A DNA stretch of 64,000 nucleotides from Pseudomonas sp. GM74 (lineage in GTDB: Bacteria > Pseudomonadota > Gammaproteobacteria > Pseudomonadales > Pseudomonadaceae), in NCBI RefSeq assembly GCF_000282455.1, contig NZ_AKJG01000004.1:1-64000 (forward strand), in the 5' to 3' direction. Positions 44,718-53,843 of this stretch are shown here, in pieces. The notes under the pieces were generated by a model. It did not search any database and was not told the origin of the DNA. It was given only the letters and a program-made list of their open reading frames with translations. Made by a program: the position numbers and the translations under genes. Every line of letters begins with the position of its first letter. The stretch's first letter is position 1.

Positions 44718-46082
44718 TTAGCGAACACCATCCTGACGCAACGCGGCCGGGGTGAAGTCGCTGGTGGTGGCAGTGAAGCCGAAGTCATAAGCCGACTTCT
44801 CTTCGTTCTTCATGCCCAGTGCCAGGTAACGACCCGACTGCAGGTCATACAAGGCTTCGAGGGCATACCACGGCACTTGCTTGTCGTAGTAGTTCTCGGC
44901 ATGGGCCTCGGCGACGCGCCACAGTTGATCGCGACCGTCGTAATGGTCGATGACCGCTGCTTGCCAGGTGTCTTCGTCAATGTAGAAGTCACGCTTGGCG
45001 TAGATGTGACGCTGGCCTTCCTTCAGGGTTGCAACTACATGCCAGACGCGACGCAGTTCGTAACGCGCCAAGTCCTGGTTGATATGACCGGCCTTGATGA
45101 TGTCGTCGTACTTGAGCGTTGGCGAGTCGAGTTTGTAGCTGTCGGAGGCGATGTACATCTCTTTCTTGCCTTCGAGCTTCCAGTCATAACGATCCGGTGC
45201 ACCGTTGTACATGTCCAGGTTGTCGGAAGTACGCAGGCCGTCGGCCGCGGTACCCGGGCCGTCATAGGACACTTGGGGTGCACGGCGCACACGACGCTGA
45301 CCGGCGTTGTAGACCCACGCCGAACGCGGTTCCTTCACCTGGTCGAGGGTTTCGTGCACCAGCAGTACACCACCGGCCAGACGCGCCGGCGCGGTCACTT
45401 TCTGCTTGAAGTAGAACAGGATGTTGCCCGGGTTTTTCGGGTCGTAATCCTTCATCTTGTCGCGGAACACGAACTGGTCCTGGAAGTACACCATGCTATA
45501 TGAGCCATTCGGTTGCGGTGTCGCCTGGGTCACCAGACGGGTCACGCTGCCCCCGCGATAGCGGGTGATGTGGTTCCAGATGACTTCCACGCCGCTTTTC
45601 GGAATCGGGAACGGAATGGCGGTTTCAAAGTTCTCCAGGCCGTTGCCGCCGGACACCAGCTTGGTGTTGGTGGCGTTGCGCTTGATGGCGGCGAACACGT
45701 CATCCGGCACGGTGGCACCGCGGTGGGACGGGTACACCGGCATCTTGAAGGTTTCCGGGTAGCGCTTGAACATCGCGTACTGGCCCGGGGCGAGCTTGTC
45801 CTTGTACTGGTCGACGTTCTGCGCCGTGATGGTGAACAGCGGTTTTTCGCTGGCGAACGGATTGGACAGGAAACCTTTGCTGTCGACCGTACCGGCGTTT
45901 TTCGCCATCGGCTTCCAGGCCGGGATCGAACCGTCGGCGTTACCCGCCATTTCGGCGCCCATCGGGGTCAGGCTCTTGCCCAGCTTGTCGGCCTCGGCCT
46001 GGGGTACCGCTGCGATGACGCTGGTCGCCAGCAGCGAAAGACCCAGAACACCGGCGTGGAACAGACTCTTTGTTATTTTCAT
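44718..46082 (-). CDS. DUF1329 periplasmic/outer-membrane protein
   Basis: A 454-residue exported protein of the DUF1329 family, related in fold to LolA/LolB lipoprotein-sorting proteins. The signal peptide runs to about residue 25 (SLLATSVIA-AVPQAEA). Family segments include NPGNILFYFKQKVTAPARLAG, RRVRRAPQVSYDGPGT and the C-terminal YALEALYDLQSGRYLALGM. No lipobox is seen. It forms a pair with the DUF1302 barrel, 28 bp upstream on the same strand. DUF1329 and DUF1302 proteins are repeatedly encoded together and are thought to handle hydrophobic molecules, but no activity is proven. Confidence 0.92.
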   Translation of the reverse strand: MKITKSLFHAGVLGLSLLATSVIAAVPQAEADKLGKSLTPMGAEMAGNADGSIPAWKPMAKNAGTVDSKGFLSNPFASEKPLFTITAQNVDQYKDKLAPGQYAMFKRYPETFKMPVYPSHRGATVPDDVFAAIKRNATNTKLVSGGNGLENFETAIPFPIPKSGVEVIWNHITRYRGGSVTRLVTQATPQPNGSYSMVYFQDQFVFRDKMKDYDPKNPGNILFYFKQKVTAPARLAGGVLLVHETLDQVKEPRSAWVYNAGQRRVRRAPQVSYDGPGTAADGLRTSDNLDMYNGAPDRYDWKLEGKKEMYIASDSYKLDSPTLKYDDIIKAGHINQDLARYELRRVWHVVATLKEGQRHIYAKRDFYIDEDTWQAAVIDHYDGRDQLWRVAEAHAENYYDKQVPWYALEALYDLQSGRYLALGMKNEEKSAYDFGFTATTSDFTPAALRQDGVR

Positions 46083-46110
46083 ATGTGTGTTCGTCCTGAA
46101 AATACTGTGC

Positions 46111-48012
46111 TTAGAAGTTCACGCCGAGGCTGAGCGCAACGAAGTCGCGGTCATCCACGGTGGTGTACTTGCCGTCGAAGAAATTGGTGTAGGCCAGGCT
46201 CGCGGTGTAGGTGTTCTGGTATTCGGCGTCGACACCCAGGCTCACCGCCTTGCGACCTTCCTCGAAGTTGCCGCCAGGACCAGGGGAGTAACCGCTCACG
46301 TCATGGGACCAGGCAACGTTCGGCTTGAGGTTCACACCGGCAAACACGTCGTTGTATTCCCAGATGGCACGACCGCGGTAGCCCCACGAAGTCGCGGTGG
46401 TGAAGCCTTCGTCGGTGCAGTTGCGGCTGCGGTTGTTGGTCGGCGTACCCGGGCCGGCACCGTTGATGGTGCTGGAGTTGAGCGCCACGCAGGTATCGAG
46501 TGCGCCGGAGGCTGGCAACTCACCCGGGCCGTAGACCGGATCGCGGCCATAACGAACGTCAGACGTGCTTTCCAGGCCGCCGACGTGGGTCACGCCCACT
46601 TCGCCCACCAGGGTCAGACGGCTGGCGCCCATGACCTGGTCGAAGAAGTGCGTCAGGGTGGTCTGGAACTGGGTGACTTCCTTGCGACGGTACCCGTGCA
46701 GGTCCTGACCCGGCACGCCGGTAAGCAGCGATGCATTGGTCAACGGATTGTTCGGGTTGTTATTGCCCAAAGGACGAATACCGGAGAACAGGATGTCGGT
46801 GGAGTTGAGCTGCACTGGCGCGTTCGGACGGTAGCTGATCTCACCGCTCCACGCCGTACCGGTAGGCAGGGTAGTGGAGAAACTCAAGCCATACAGGCGA
46901 ATGTCCTCGGGGTATTCGATGAAGTATTGCGAATTACCTGCCACCAGCAGTGGCCCGAGTGCCGCGAACGGGCCGGGCAACCCTCTGGCCGTGTTGTAGA
47001 CCGACTGCGGCGCACCGGTGGCGCTGAAAATCGGCGCGCGGCTGTGGTAGTTCATGAAGTAGGCGCCGAACTCGGTGTCCAGCGGGTCGAACATGTACTT
47101 GAAGGACGCGCCCCACTGACCGCTGTCGCGGGCATCACGATCGGGGCCACGACGCACCAGAACACCCTCTTCGTTGACGTTGACGCCGTTGGCGGCCAAA
47201 GGCGCCAGGGCAATGGCCGGAATTTGCGAGCGCTTGTTCAGTACACGCAGGTTGTCGTCGCAGCCGTCGGCGACGATGTCCGGCTGGGAGAAGAACGTGC
47301 CGCAGTTGTCGACGACGGTCTGGTCCCATTCAATTTGGTAGAACGCTTCGGCCGAGAGGTTTTCGGTCAGGCTCTGGGACACATAGAACATGTTGACCGG
47401 GATCAGGCCTTCCTTGATCTCGGCACCCGGACGACGGAACGCGGACACGTCGATCGGGTTGATCGAGTTGATGCCGCCACCGATGAAGGTACTTTCACCC
47501 CAGCTCACGACCTGCTTGCCCAGACGCACGGAGCCCGGCTGATCGGCAATGGCGTAGTTGTGGTAGACGAAGGCGTCGAGGATCTGGCCGCCGGCGGACT
47601 TGGCGCCTTCCTTGCGGCCCTCGTCGCTGATGTCCTTGAACGGACGGCTTTCGTCCTTCAGTTCAAAGTCGTACCAGTATTTGCCACGGACGAAAACACC
47701 GGTATCGCCGTATTTCAGTTCAAGGTCATGGATGCCCTTGAAGATCTTCGAGAACGTTTCCCCGCTCTTGAAGTTCAGGTGACCGTCATCAGAAGTCTGG
47801 GACAGACCCTTGCCGCCGTTGTTGACACCGATGAGGTTCTTGTTGGCACTTTCGGTAGACCAACTGGCACCAATCGACAGGGATGAGTCGAACTGACCTT
47901 CGATTTCACCGACGTTGAAACTGACGCCGAATGCTGGCCCGGCGAGCGTAGAGGCAAGACTGACAGCCAGGGGCAGTTTCGCCCGGCGCCAGAACTGGTT
48001 TACTGATGTCAT
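46111..48012 (-). CDS. DUF1302 outer-membrane beta-barrel protein
   Basis: A 633-residue protein with a signal peptide of about 29 residues (LASTLAGPAFG) followed by alternating amphipathic strands (FDSSLSIGASWST, VFVRGKYWYDFEL, SVRLGKQVVSWGES) and a C-terminal Phe (VALSLGVNF). These are features of an outer-membrane barrel. A Cys pair occurs in VVDNCGTFF ... VADGCDDN, probably a loop disulfide. It probably admits a hydrophobic substrate processed with the DUF1329 protein and the acyl-CoA ligase. The start follows GGAGTAGGG. Confidence 0.92.
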   Translation of the reverse strand: MTSVNQFWRRAKLPLAVSLASTLAGPAFGVSFNVGEIEGQFDSSLSIGASWSTESANKNLIGVNNGGKGLSQTSDDGHLNFKSGETFSKIFKGIHDLELKYGDTGVFVRGKYWYDFELKDESRPFKDISDEGRKEGAKSAGGQILDAFVYHNYAIADQPGSVRLGKQVVSWGESTFIGGGINSINPIDVSAFRRPGAEIKEGLIPVNMFYVSQSLTENLSAEAFYQIEWDQTVVDNCGTFFSQPDIVADGCDDNLRVLNKRSQIPAIALAPLAANGVNVNEEGVLVRRGPDRDARDSGQWGASFKYMFDPLDTEFGAYFMNYHSRAPIFSATGAPQSVYNTARGLPGPFAALGPLLVAGNSQYFIEYPEDIRLYGLSFSTTLPTGTAWSGEISYRPNAPVQLNSTDILFSGIRPLGNNNPNNPLTNASLLTGVPGQDLHGYRRKEVTQFQTTLTHFFDQVMGASRLTLVGEVGVTHVGGLESTSDVRYGRDPVYGPGELPASGALDTCVALNSSTINGAGPGTPTNNRSRNCTDEGFTTATSWGYRGRAIWEYNDVFAGVNLKPNVAWSHDVSGYSPGPGGNFEEGRKAVSLGVDAEYQNTYTASLAYTNFFDGKYTTVDDRDFVALSLGVNF

Positions 48013-48350
48013 CGACCCTACTCCATGTGCATTTTATTTTTATGGCAAGAGCACTTCTAAAAACGCTGTGGATAACCGGGAGCCATGGCATCCCAAAGTC
48101 ATTCCAAAGTTGCATCGCCCCGGTTCGTGCGGTTGCCCCGTTCTTAAAAATCCTTGAGCGGACTATAGCCAGCAGGTAGTAACGCTTGATCCCTCTAAAG
48201 TGTGATTTGCAGTTGCCAGCCACTCTGGAACAGTCCTTTCGCCAGTCCGACACCCGTCGGCACGGCAAGGATGGCTGAAAAATTCGATTTGACAAGCCAA
48301 GCGCTTGCTTGGTGGGGCCGGCGTGCCCTTTCGGGCACACCGGGAGACGC
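48013..48350. other. Intergenic region between acyl-CoA ligase and DUF1302 genes
   Basis: No gene is supported in these 338 bp. At the ligase end GTGCCC TTTC GGGCAC (48324-48339) forms a short hairpin without a T-run, and CAAGCGCTTG is a 10-bp palindrome near 48300. Next to the DUF1302 start the minus strand is AT-rich (TAAAAATAAAAT), a likely -10 region. The promoter that the LuxR-type regulator would activate is expected here. Confidence 0.5.
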
Positions 48351-50033
48351 TTAAAGCGTCGAGAGGAAGGTGCTGTTGGTGGCCTGCCATTCGCTGATGT
48401 CGACACGAATGCGCTTCTTGTCGAGTTTGCCGACACTGGTCTTGGGAATTTCAGTAACAAGGGCGATCTGGCTCGGAATTGCCCACTTGCTCAGGTGCCC
48501 CAGCTCCACAAACGGCTTGAGGTGTTCCTTGAGTTCCCGCGCCCCGATTGCATGACCCTCACGGAGCACCAGCAGGGCAAACGGCCGCTCGCCCCACTGC
48601 GGGTCGGGGATCCCCACCACTGCTACTTCACGTACCGCCGCATGACGGCTGATCAGGTCTTCCAGGTCCAGGGAGGAGATCCACTCGCCACCGGTCTTGA
48701 TCACGTCCTTGATCCGGTCACGGATGTCAATCACGCCCATGCTGTCCAGGGTCGCCACGTCTCCGGTGTGCAGCCAGCCTCCGGCCCAGAGCTCGGCGCC
48801 CTTCTGCGGCTCGTTGAAATAACCCTCCGTCAGCCATGGCGCGCGTAATACCAGCTCGCCCTGGGTCTCGCCATCGGCGGGCAGGAAGTTCCCTTCGGTG
48901 TCGACGATCGCCGCCTCCACCAGTGGCCCCGGCACGCCGGCCTTGATCCGGTAAGTGGTGCGTTCGTCTTCGGTACCGGCCATCAATTCGTCGTTGAGGT
49001 GCGCGCACGACACCAGTGGCCCGGTTTCCGACATGCCGTAGGCGGCCGTCAGCTGAATGCCTTTGGCCTTGGCCGCCTCGTACAACGTGCGGTTCAGGGC
49101 GCTGCCGCCGATGACGATTTTCCAGCCGCCGAAGTCGACGTTCTGCGCGGCCTTGGCATTGAGGACCATCTGCAAAATGGTCGGTACGCAATGGGAGAAC
49201 GTGACCTTCTCCTTGCGCCACAACTCCACCAGGTACTCCGGGTCATAGCGGCCGGGATACACCTGCTTGAGCCCGAGCATGGTCGCCACATACGGCAAGC
49301 CCCAGGCGTGGACGTGGAACATCGGGGTGATCGGCATGTACACGTCGTTGGTGCCCAGCAGGCGCACACTATCGATCGCGCCCATGATGGTCGACACGCC
49401 CATGGTGTGCAGCACCAGTTGCCGATGGGTGAAGTACACACCCTTGGGGTTACCGGTGGTGCCGGTGGTATAGAACGTGGTCGCGACCGAGTTTTCGTCG
49501 AAATCCTCGAAGTCGTACTGCGGGCTCGCCGCTGCCAGCAACTGTTCGTATTCGCCGACGAGGTTCGGCAGGTCCGCGGTTTTTTCCGGCAGGTCAGTCA
49601 GCAGCAGGGTTTTGTCGACGGTGGTCAGGTGCCCCTCGATGGCCTTGTACAGGCCGACGAACTCGCTGTTGACCAGCACAAAGCGGTCCTCGGCGTGGTT
49701 CATGGTGTAGAGGATCTGTTCCGGCGACAGGCGCACGTTGATGGTGTGGATCACCGCGCCGATCATCGGGATGGCGAACATGCATTCCAGGTAACGATGG
49801 CTGTCCCAGTCCATCACACCCACGGCATCCCCGGGCTTGACCCCGGCCGCTGTCAGTACGTTGGCCAGGCGGGCCACCCGTTCGATCAGGGTCGGGTAGC
49901 TGTAGCGCAACTTGTCGCGGTAGATGATCTCGCGGGTTTTCTCATAACGGGCACCGGACATCAGCAGCCGTTTGATCAACAGCGGGTACTGGTAAGCGCC
50001 TTCGGCCGGGGGGATAACGCGAGTCTGCAACAT
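48351..50033 (-). CDS. Acyl-CoA synthetase (AMP-forming, medium/long-chain type)
   Basis: A 560-residue ANL-superfamily ligase that activates a carboxylic acid to its CoA thioester with ATP. The P-loop is YTTGTTGNPKG at 188-198. AYGMSETGPL is the A5 motif, WLHTGDVATLD and IKDVIKTGGEWIS are the A7 and A8 motifs, and KTSVGKLDKK contains the A10 lysine. The start MLQTRVIPPAEG at 50033 follows AAAGGGA. It is the first gene of the minus-strand module with DUF1302, DUF1329 and the LuxR regulator. The substrate (fatty acid, terpenoid or aryl acid) cannot be told from sequence alone. Confidence 0.93.
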   Translation of the reverse strand: MLQTRVIPPAEGAYQYPLLIKRLLMSGARYEKTREIIYRDKLRYSYPTLIERVARLANVLTAAGVKPGDAVGVMDWDSHRYLECMFAIPMIGAVIHTINVRLSPEQILYTMNHAEDRFVLVNSEFVGLYKAIEGHLTTVDKTLLLTDLPEKTADLPNLVGEYEQLLAAASPQYDFEDFDENSVATTFYTTGTTGNPKGVYFTHRQLVLHTMGVSTIMGAIDSVRLLGTNDVYMPITPMFHVHAWGLPYVATMLGLKQVYPGRYDPEYLVELWRKEKVTFSHCVPTILQMVLNAKAAQNVDFGGWKIVIGGSALNRTLYEAAKAKGIQLTAAYGMSETGPLVSCAHLNDELMAGTEDERTTYRIKAGVPGPLVEAAIVDTEGNFLPADGETQGELVLRAPWLTEGYFNEPQKGAELWAGGWLHTGDVATLDSMGVIDIRDRIKDVIKTGGEWISSLDLEDLISRHAAVREVAVVGIPDPQWGERPFALLVLREGHAIGARELKEHLKPFVELGHLSKWAIPSQIALVTEIPKTSVGKLDKKRIRVDISEWQATNSTFLSTL

Positions 50034-50194
50034 AATAATCCCTTTAATCTGACTGCACGGTCGTGACTGAAAGTACGCACTGTAGTGCCCTTGAACGCCA
50101 GCCAAATCAGCCAAAGGAATGATTTGCAGAACCCCTCGGATACTAGCGTTGCGCCACCACCCGCAGGGATTCTCGATCTGAAGTAACTACGGAA

Positions 50195-50824
50195 TCAATG
50201 CATCTCGGTAAAAGCCAGCTTCACGCCAATTGCAATCAGCACCGCACCCATGGTCCGGTCGAACCAGTGCCCCATGCGGGCGAAACCGGCGCGCACGCGC
50301 TGCTGACTGAACAACATCGCCACCAGGCAGAACCAGCCCGCTGTCGCCGCCGCCAGGTAAACCCCGTAACCGGCCTGCACCGCCAGCGGCGTGTGCGGGT
50401 TGATCACCACGGTGAACAGCGAGAGGAAGAACAGCGTGGCTTTCGGGTTGAGGCCGTTGGTGACGAAACCTGAGGTGAAAGCACCACGGGCGGTGCGTTC
50501 CCCGGCTTCCTTGTGCAGGTCGTCCGTCACAGGCTTGGCCGGTTGCGCGCGCAGCGCCTTGTAACCGATGTACAGCAGGTAAGCGGCGGCGGCCCATTTC
50601 AAGGCATTGAACAGCACGATCGACTGGGACACGATCAGGCCGATACCCAACAGCGAGTAACCCACGTGCAGGAAAATCGCCGTACCCACACCCAGCGCGG
50701 TCCAGGTGCCCGCGCGGCGACCGTGGGTAACACTCTCGCGCACCACCACGGCAAAGTCCGGGCCGGGACTGGCCACGGCCAGCAGGTGAATCAGGGCAAC
50801 GGTCAAGAACTCTGTCCAGTACAT
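50195..50824 (-). CDS. LysE/RhtB-family amino-acid exporter
   Basis: A 209-residue inner-membrane transporter with six hydrophobic segments. The N-terminal LLAVASPGPDFAVVVRESV carries the family PGP motif, and GFVTNGLNPKATLFFLSLF is the second conserved block. Members export amino acids such as threonine, homoserine or lysine; the substrate is unknown here. It stands alone, divergent from the hydroxyacid dehydrogenase gene, with a 91-bp gap. Confidence 0.94.
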   Translation of the reverse strand: MYWTEFLTVALIHLLAVASPGPDFAVVVRESVTHGRRAGTWTALGVGTAIFLHVGYSLLGIGLIVSQSIVLFNALKWAAAAYLLYIGYKALRAQPAKPVTDDLHKEAGERTARGAFTSGFVTNGLNPKATLFFLSLFTVVINPHTPLAVQAGYGVYLAAATAGWFCLVAMLFSQQRVRAGFARMGHWFDRTMGAVLIAIGVKLAFTEMH

Positions 50825-50915
50825 GGGGGCTCCTTCAGGCCAAGCGTAACTATTTATTTCATCTGGTAGGCTCGGCAGATTACGCCTTCAGTTCATTGCA
50901 CAAAAGGTACAGTTG

Positions 50916-51881
50916 ATGACGAACACTCGCCGCGCCGTATTCCTCGACCACCCGTCCCTGGACCTCGGCGACCTTGACCTGGACCCGTTGCGCAGTTGTT
51001 TCAGCGATTTGCAGCTGTACGCCCAGACATTGCCCGATCAGGTCATCGATCACCTCAAGGGCGCCACCGTCGCCATCAGTAACAAGATCCTGATCGATGC
51101 CGCCGCCATGGCCGCCAGCCCTGATCTCAAGCTGATCCTGATCACCGCCACCGGCACCAACAATGTCGACCTCGCCGCCGCCCGCGCCCACGGGATTACC
51201 GTGTGTAACTGCCAAGGTTACGGCACTCCGTCGGTGGCGCAGCACACGATCATGCTGCTGCTCAACCTGGCCACGCGCCTGGCCGATTATCAAAAAGCCG
51301 TCGGCGAAGGTCGCTGGCAGCAAGCCAGACAATTCTGTTTGCTGGACTACCCGATCGTCGAACTCGAGGGCAAAACCCTTGGCCTGCTGGGACATGGCGA
51401 ATTGGGCGGTGCAGTCGCACGGCTGGCTGAAGCCTTCGGCATGCGCGTTCTGCCGGGGCAAATTCCCGGACGCCCTGCCCGACCGGACCGCTTGCCGCTG
51501 AATGAATTGTTGCCGCAAATCGACGCACTGACTCTGCACTGCCCGCTCAACGAACACACCCGCCACTTCATCGGTGCCCGTGAACTGGCCGCGATGAAAC
51601 CTGGCGCGTTCGTAATCAACACCGCCCGCGGAGGCCTGATCGACGAACAGGCGCTGGCCGACGCCTTGCGCAACGGACATCTGGGGGGCGCCGCCACTGA
51701 CGTGCTGAGCATCGAGCCTCCCGTCAACGGCAATCCGCTGCTGGCCCACGACATCCCGCGCCTGATCGTCACCCCGCACAACGCCTGGGGCAGCCGCGAG
51801 GCGCGCCAGCGAATCGTTGGCCAAGTGACCGAAAACGCACGGGGATACTTCAGCGGTAAGGCGCTACGGGTCGTCAGTTGA
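50916..51881 (+). CDS. D-2-hydroxyacid dehydrogenase (glycerate dehydrogenase-like)
   Basis: A 321-residue NAD(P)-dependent enzyme. LGLLGHGELGGAVARL is the dinucleotide loop. The catalytic set is NTARGGLIDE (Arg), a Glu in DVLSIEPPVNGNPLL, and TPHNAW (His). Sequence style fits the HprA glycerate/hydroxypyruvate reductases, but related enzymes act on glyoxylate or 2-ketogluconate, so the substrate is tentative. ATG at 50916 is preferred over the TTG one codon earlier. It is followed 33 bp later by rsmC. Confidence 0.9.
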   Translation: MTNTRRAVFLDHPSLDLGDLDLDPLRSCFSDLQLYAQTLPDQVIDHLKGATVAISNKILIDAAAMAASPDLKLILITATGTNNVDLAAARAHGITVCNCQGYGTPSVAQHTIMLLLNLATRLADYQKAVGEGRWQQARQFCLLDYPIVELEGKTLGLLGHGELGGAVARLAEAFGMRVLPGQIPGRPARPDRLPLNELLPQIDALTLHCPLNEHTRHFIGARELAAMKPGAFVINTARGGLIDEQALADALRNGHLGGAATDVLSIEPPVNGNPLLAHDIPRLIVTPHNAWGSREARQRIVGQVTENARGYFSGKALRVVS

Positions 51882-51914
51882 TAAACTGCGGCACTTTTTT
51901 CCACGGGAGCAGTT

Positions 51915-52913
51915 ATGGATCCGCGCAGTGAAGTACTGCTTCGTCAGGCCGAGTTATTCCAGGGTTCGGTGTTGTTGGCCGGTTTGCCCGCCGACGACTT
52001 GCTGGGCCGCCTGCCCGAAGCTCATGGCTGGTGCTGGCACGCCGGCGATCAGGCCGCGCTGGACGCCCGCTTCGCCGAGCGCAGCCATTTTGGCGTGAAT
52101 GCGCCCGAGCGCGAGTTCGATACAGCGGTGGTTTTTCTGCCCAAGGCCAAGGACCTGACCGACTACATCCTCAACGCCCTCGCCTCGCGGCTTGCCGGTC
52201 GCGAGCTGTACCTGGTCGGCGAGAAAAAAAGCGGCATCGAAGGTGCCGCCAAACAACTCAATCCGTTCGGCAAGCCACGCAAACTCGACAGCGCGCGCCA
52301 CTGCCAGCTCTGGCTGGTCACCGTGGCCAACGCGCCTGAAGCCAAACCGCTGGAAAGCCTGGCGCAGACTTACGAACTGCCGCTGGCCGAAGGCCCGCTG
52401 AAGGTCATCAGCCTGCCGGGGGTGTTCAGCCATGGTCGCCTGGATCGCGGCAGCGCACTGCTGCTGGAGCATCTGGACAAACTGCCCAGCGGCCACTTGC
52501 TCGATTTCGGTTGCGGTGCAGGGGTCTTGGGCGCGGCGGTGAAACGTCGTTACCCGCACAACCAGGTCACGTTGCTGGATGTGGATGCCTTTGCCGCTGC
52601 CAGCAGTCGTCTGACTCTGGCTGCCAATGGTCTGGAAGCCGAGGTGATTACCGGTGACGGAATCGATGCCGCGCCGATGGGTTTGAGTGCAATCCTGAGC
52701 AATCCGCCGTTCCATGTCGGCGTGCACACCGACTACTTCGCAACGGAAAACCTGCTGCGAAAAGCGGCCAAACATCTGAAAAACGGCGGCGAACTTCGCT
52801 TGGTAGCCAATAGCTTCCTGAAGTATCAACCGCTGATCGAAGAGCACCTTGGCGTGTGTGCGATCAAGGCCGAAGGACAGGGCTTCCGGATCTACCGAGC
52901 CAAGCGCGGATAG
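51915..52913 (+). CDS. rsmC: 16S rRNA (guanine1207-N2)-methyltransferase
   Basis: A 332-residue SAM enzyme that methylates G1207 of the small subunit. Two tandem methyltransferase-like domains are visible. The N-terminal one is degenerate (no glycine loop). The C-terminal one has the SAM loop [15 protein letters not shown] and the catalytic SNPPFHVG motif. This two-domain plan and length match RsmC. It is followed by the manganese riboswitch. Confidence 0.95.
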   Translation: MDPRSEVLLRQAELFQGSVLLAGLPADDLLGRLPEAHGWCWHAGDQAALDARFAERSHFGVNAPEREFDTAVVFLPKAKDLTDYILNALASRLAGRELYLVGEKKSGIEGAAKQLNPFGKPRKLDSARHCQLWLVTVANAPEAKPLESLAQTYELPLAEGPLKVISLPGVFSHGRLDRGSALLLEHLDKLPSGHLLDFGCGAGVLGAAVKRRYPHNQVTLLDVDAFAAASSRLTLAANGLEAEVITGDGIDAAPMGLSAILSNPPFHVGVHTDYFATENLLRKAAKHLKNGGELRLVANSFLKYQPLIEEHLGVCAIKAEGQGFRIYRAKRG

Positions 52914-52969
52914 AACTTCTTTTGAAAAAGAAGGCTTGCCGAATGGATTTTGCCTAGGCAGAATCCGCT

Positions 52970-53163
52970 CCGTCCTAGGGGAGTAGTCTCCCACGAGCGC
53001 CACGCTCGTCCGGCATGCGTCAACATACTTGGTCAAAAGACCATGGCGCATGCGACCCAAGCATCCACATCAGATGGATCGCAGGGTTTGACAAGACCTA
53101 TGACACGAACACCTTACCCGGGGCGGGAAGGCTGTACGTGTCATAGCCGTGTCGACCCGCCCC
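52970..53163 (+). promoter_or_regulatory. yybP-ykoY manganese riboswitch with sequestering hairpin
   Basis: The aptamer has the two invariant loops of the yybP-ykoY class: GGGGAGTAG at 52978-52986 and CGTCAACATACT at 53018-53029. Between them is the hairpin ACGAGCG-CCA-CGCTCGT (52993-53009). TGGTC-AAAA-GACCA and GCATGCG/CGCATGC stems follow. Downstream, GGGGCGGG (53120-53127) pairs with CCCGCCCC (53156-53163), just before the ribosome site AGGA at 53166 of the next gene. This class binds Mn2+ and turns genes on. The platform probably acts on translation, as no T-run follows the last stem. Confidence 0.93.
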
Positions 53164-53178
53164 TTAGGAAAACCCCTG

Positions 53179-53763
53179 ATGCTGGATTCATTACTCGTAC
53201 CCACCGCAATCGTTGCCTTGGCCGAAATCGGCGACAAGACGCAACTGCTCGCGCTCATTCTCGCCGCCCGTTTCCGCAAGCCCTGGCCGATCATCGCCGG
53301 TATCGTCGCCGCGACCTTGGCCAACCACGCGGCCGCCGGTGCAGTCGGTGCCTGGGTCGGCAGTTTCTTCTCGGATACGATGCTGCACTGGATCCTCGCC
53401 GCGAGCTTCGCCGCCACGGCGCTGTGGACCCTGGTCCCGGACAAGATGGATGACGACGAGGCCAGCACCGCCCGCAAGTTCGGGCCATTCCTGACCACGC
53501 TGATCGCGTTTTTCCTCGCGGAGATCGGCGACAAGACGCAGATCGCGACCGTGATGCTGGCTGCGCAGTATCCGGAACTGTGGCTGGTGATCATCGGCAC
53601 CACCCTCGGCATGCTGATTGCCAACGTGCCCGTGGTATTGGCCGGTAACTTTGCCGCGGACAAATTGCCATTGACCCTGATCCGTCGACTGGCGGCGTCG
53701 GCGTTCTTCATCCTGGCGATTGTCGCGGTGTACAAGGCGATGCAGAGCAGCGGATGGGTTTAA
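53179..53763 (+). CDS. mneA: UPF0016/GDT1-family manganese exporter
   Basis: A 194-residue inner-membrane protein with six predicted helices in two halves. Each half carries the family ion motif: EIGDKTQLL near residue 15 and EIGDKTQIA near residue 117. These acidic residues bind the cation. Bacterial members (MneA of Vibrio) export Mn2+, and this gene is preceded by a Mn2+ riboswitch, so function and control agree. The start MLDSLLVPT at 53179 is used because it follows AGGA and the upstream 10 codons are part of the riboswitch. Confidence 0.93.
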   Translation: MLDSLLVPTAIVALAEIGDKTQLLALILAARFRKPWPIIAGIVAATLANHAAAGAVGAWVGSFFSDTMLHWILAASFAATALWTLVPDKMDDDEASTARKFGPFLTTLIAFFLAEIGDKTQIATVMLAAQYPELWLVIIGTTLGMLIANVPVVLAGNFAADKLPLTLIRRLAASAFFILAIVAVYKAMQSSGWV

Positions 53764-53793
53764 AGCAGCGGCAAGCTTCAAGCAATGAGCCAC

Positions 53794-53831
53794 AAGTTTG
53801 AAGCAGAGCAGATCTGCTTTGCTTCAAACTT
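53794..53831. repeat. Inverted repeat between convergent mneA and M48 protease genes
   Basis: AAGTTTGAAGCA and its exact inverse flank a centre containing AGCAGATCTGCT, so the whole 38 bp is nearly self-complementary. Flanking DNA (AAGCTTCAAGC on the left, GCAGCTTGCAGCTT on the right) adds a weaker outer repeat. It likely ends both transcripts, although no T-run is present. Confidence 0.7.
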
Positions 53832-53843
53832 GCAGCTTGCAGC

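Noticed and set aside
45766..47886. 706-residue plus-strand open frame opposite the DUF1302 gene
   Set aside because: Shadow of a gene with a signal peptide and barrel strands; the antisense reading has no domain.
53149..53178. 10-codon N-terminal extension of the manganese exporter
   Set aside because: It lies in the riboswitch expression platform; the AGGA ribosome site fits ATG at 53179.
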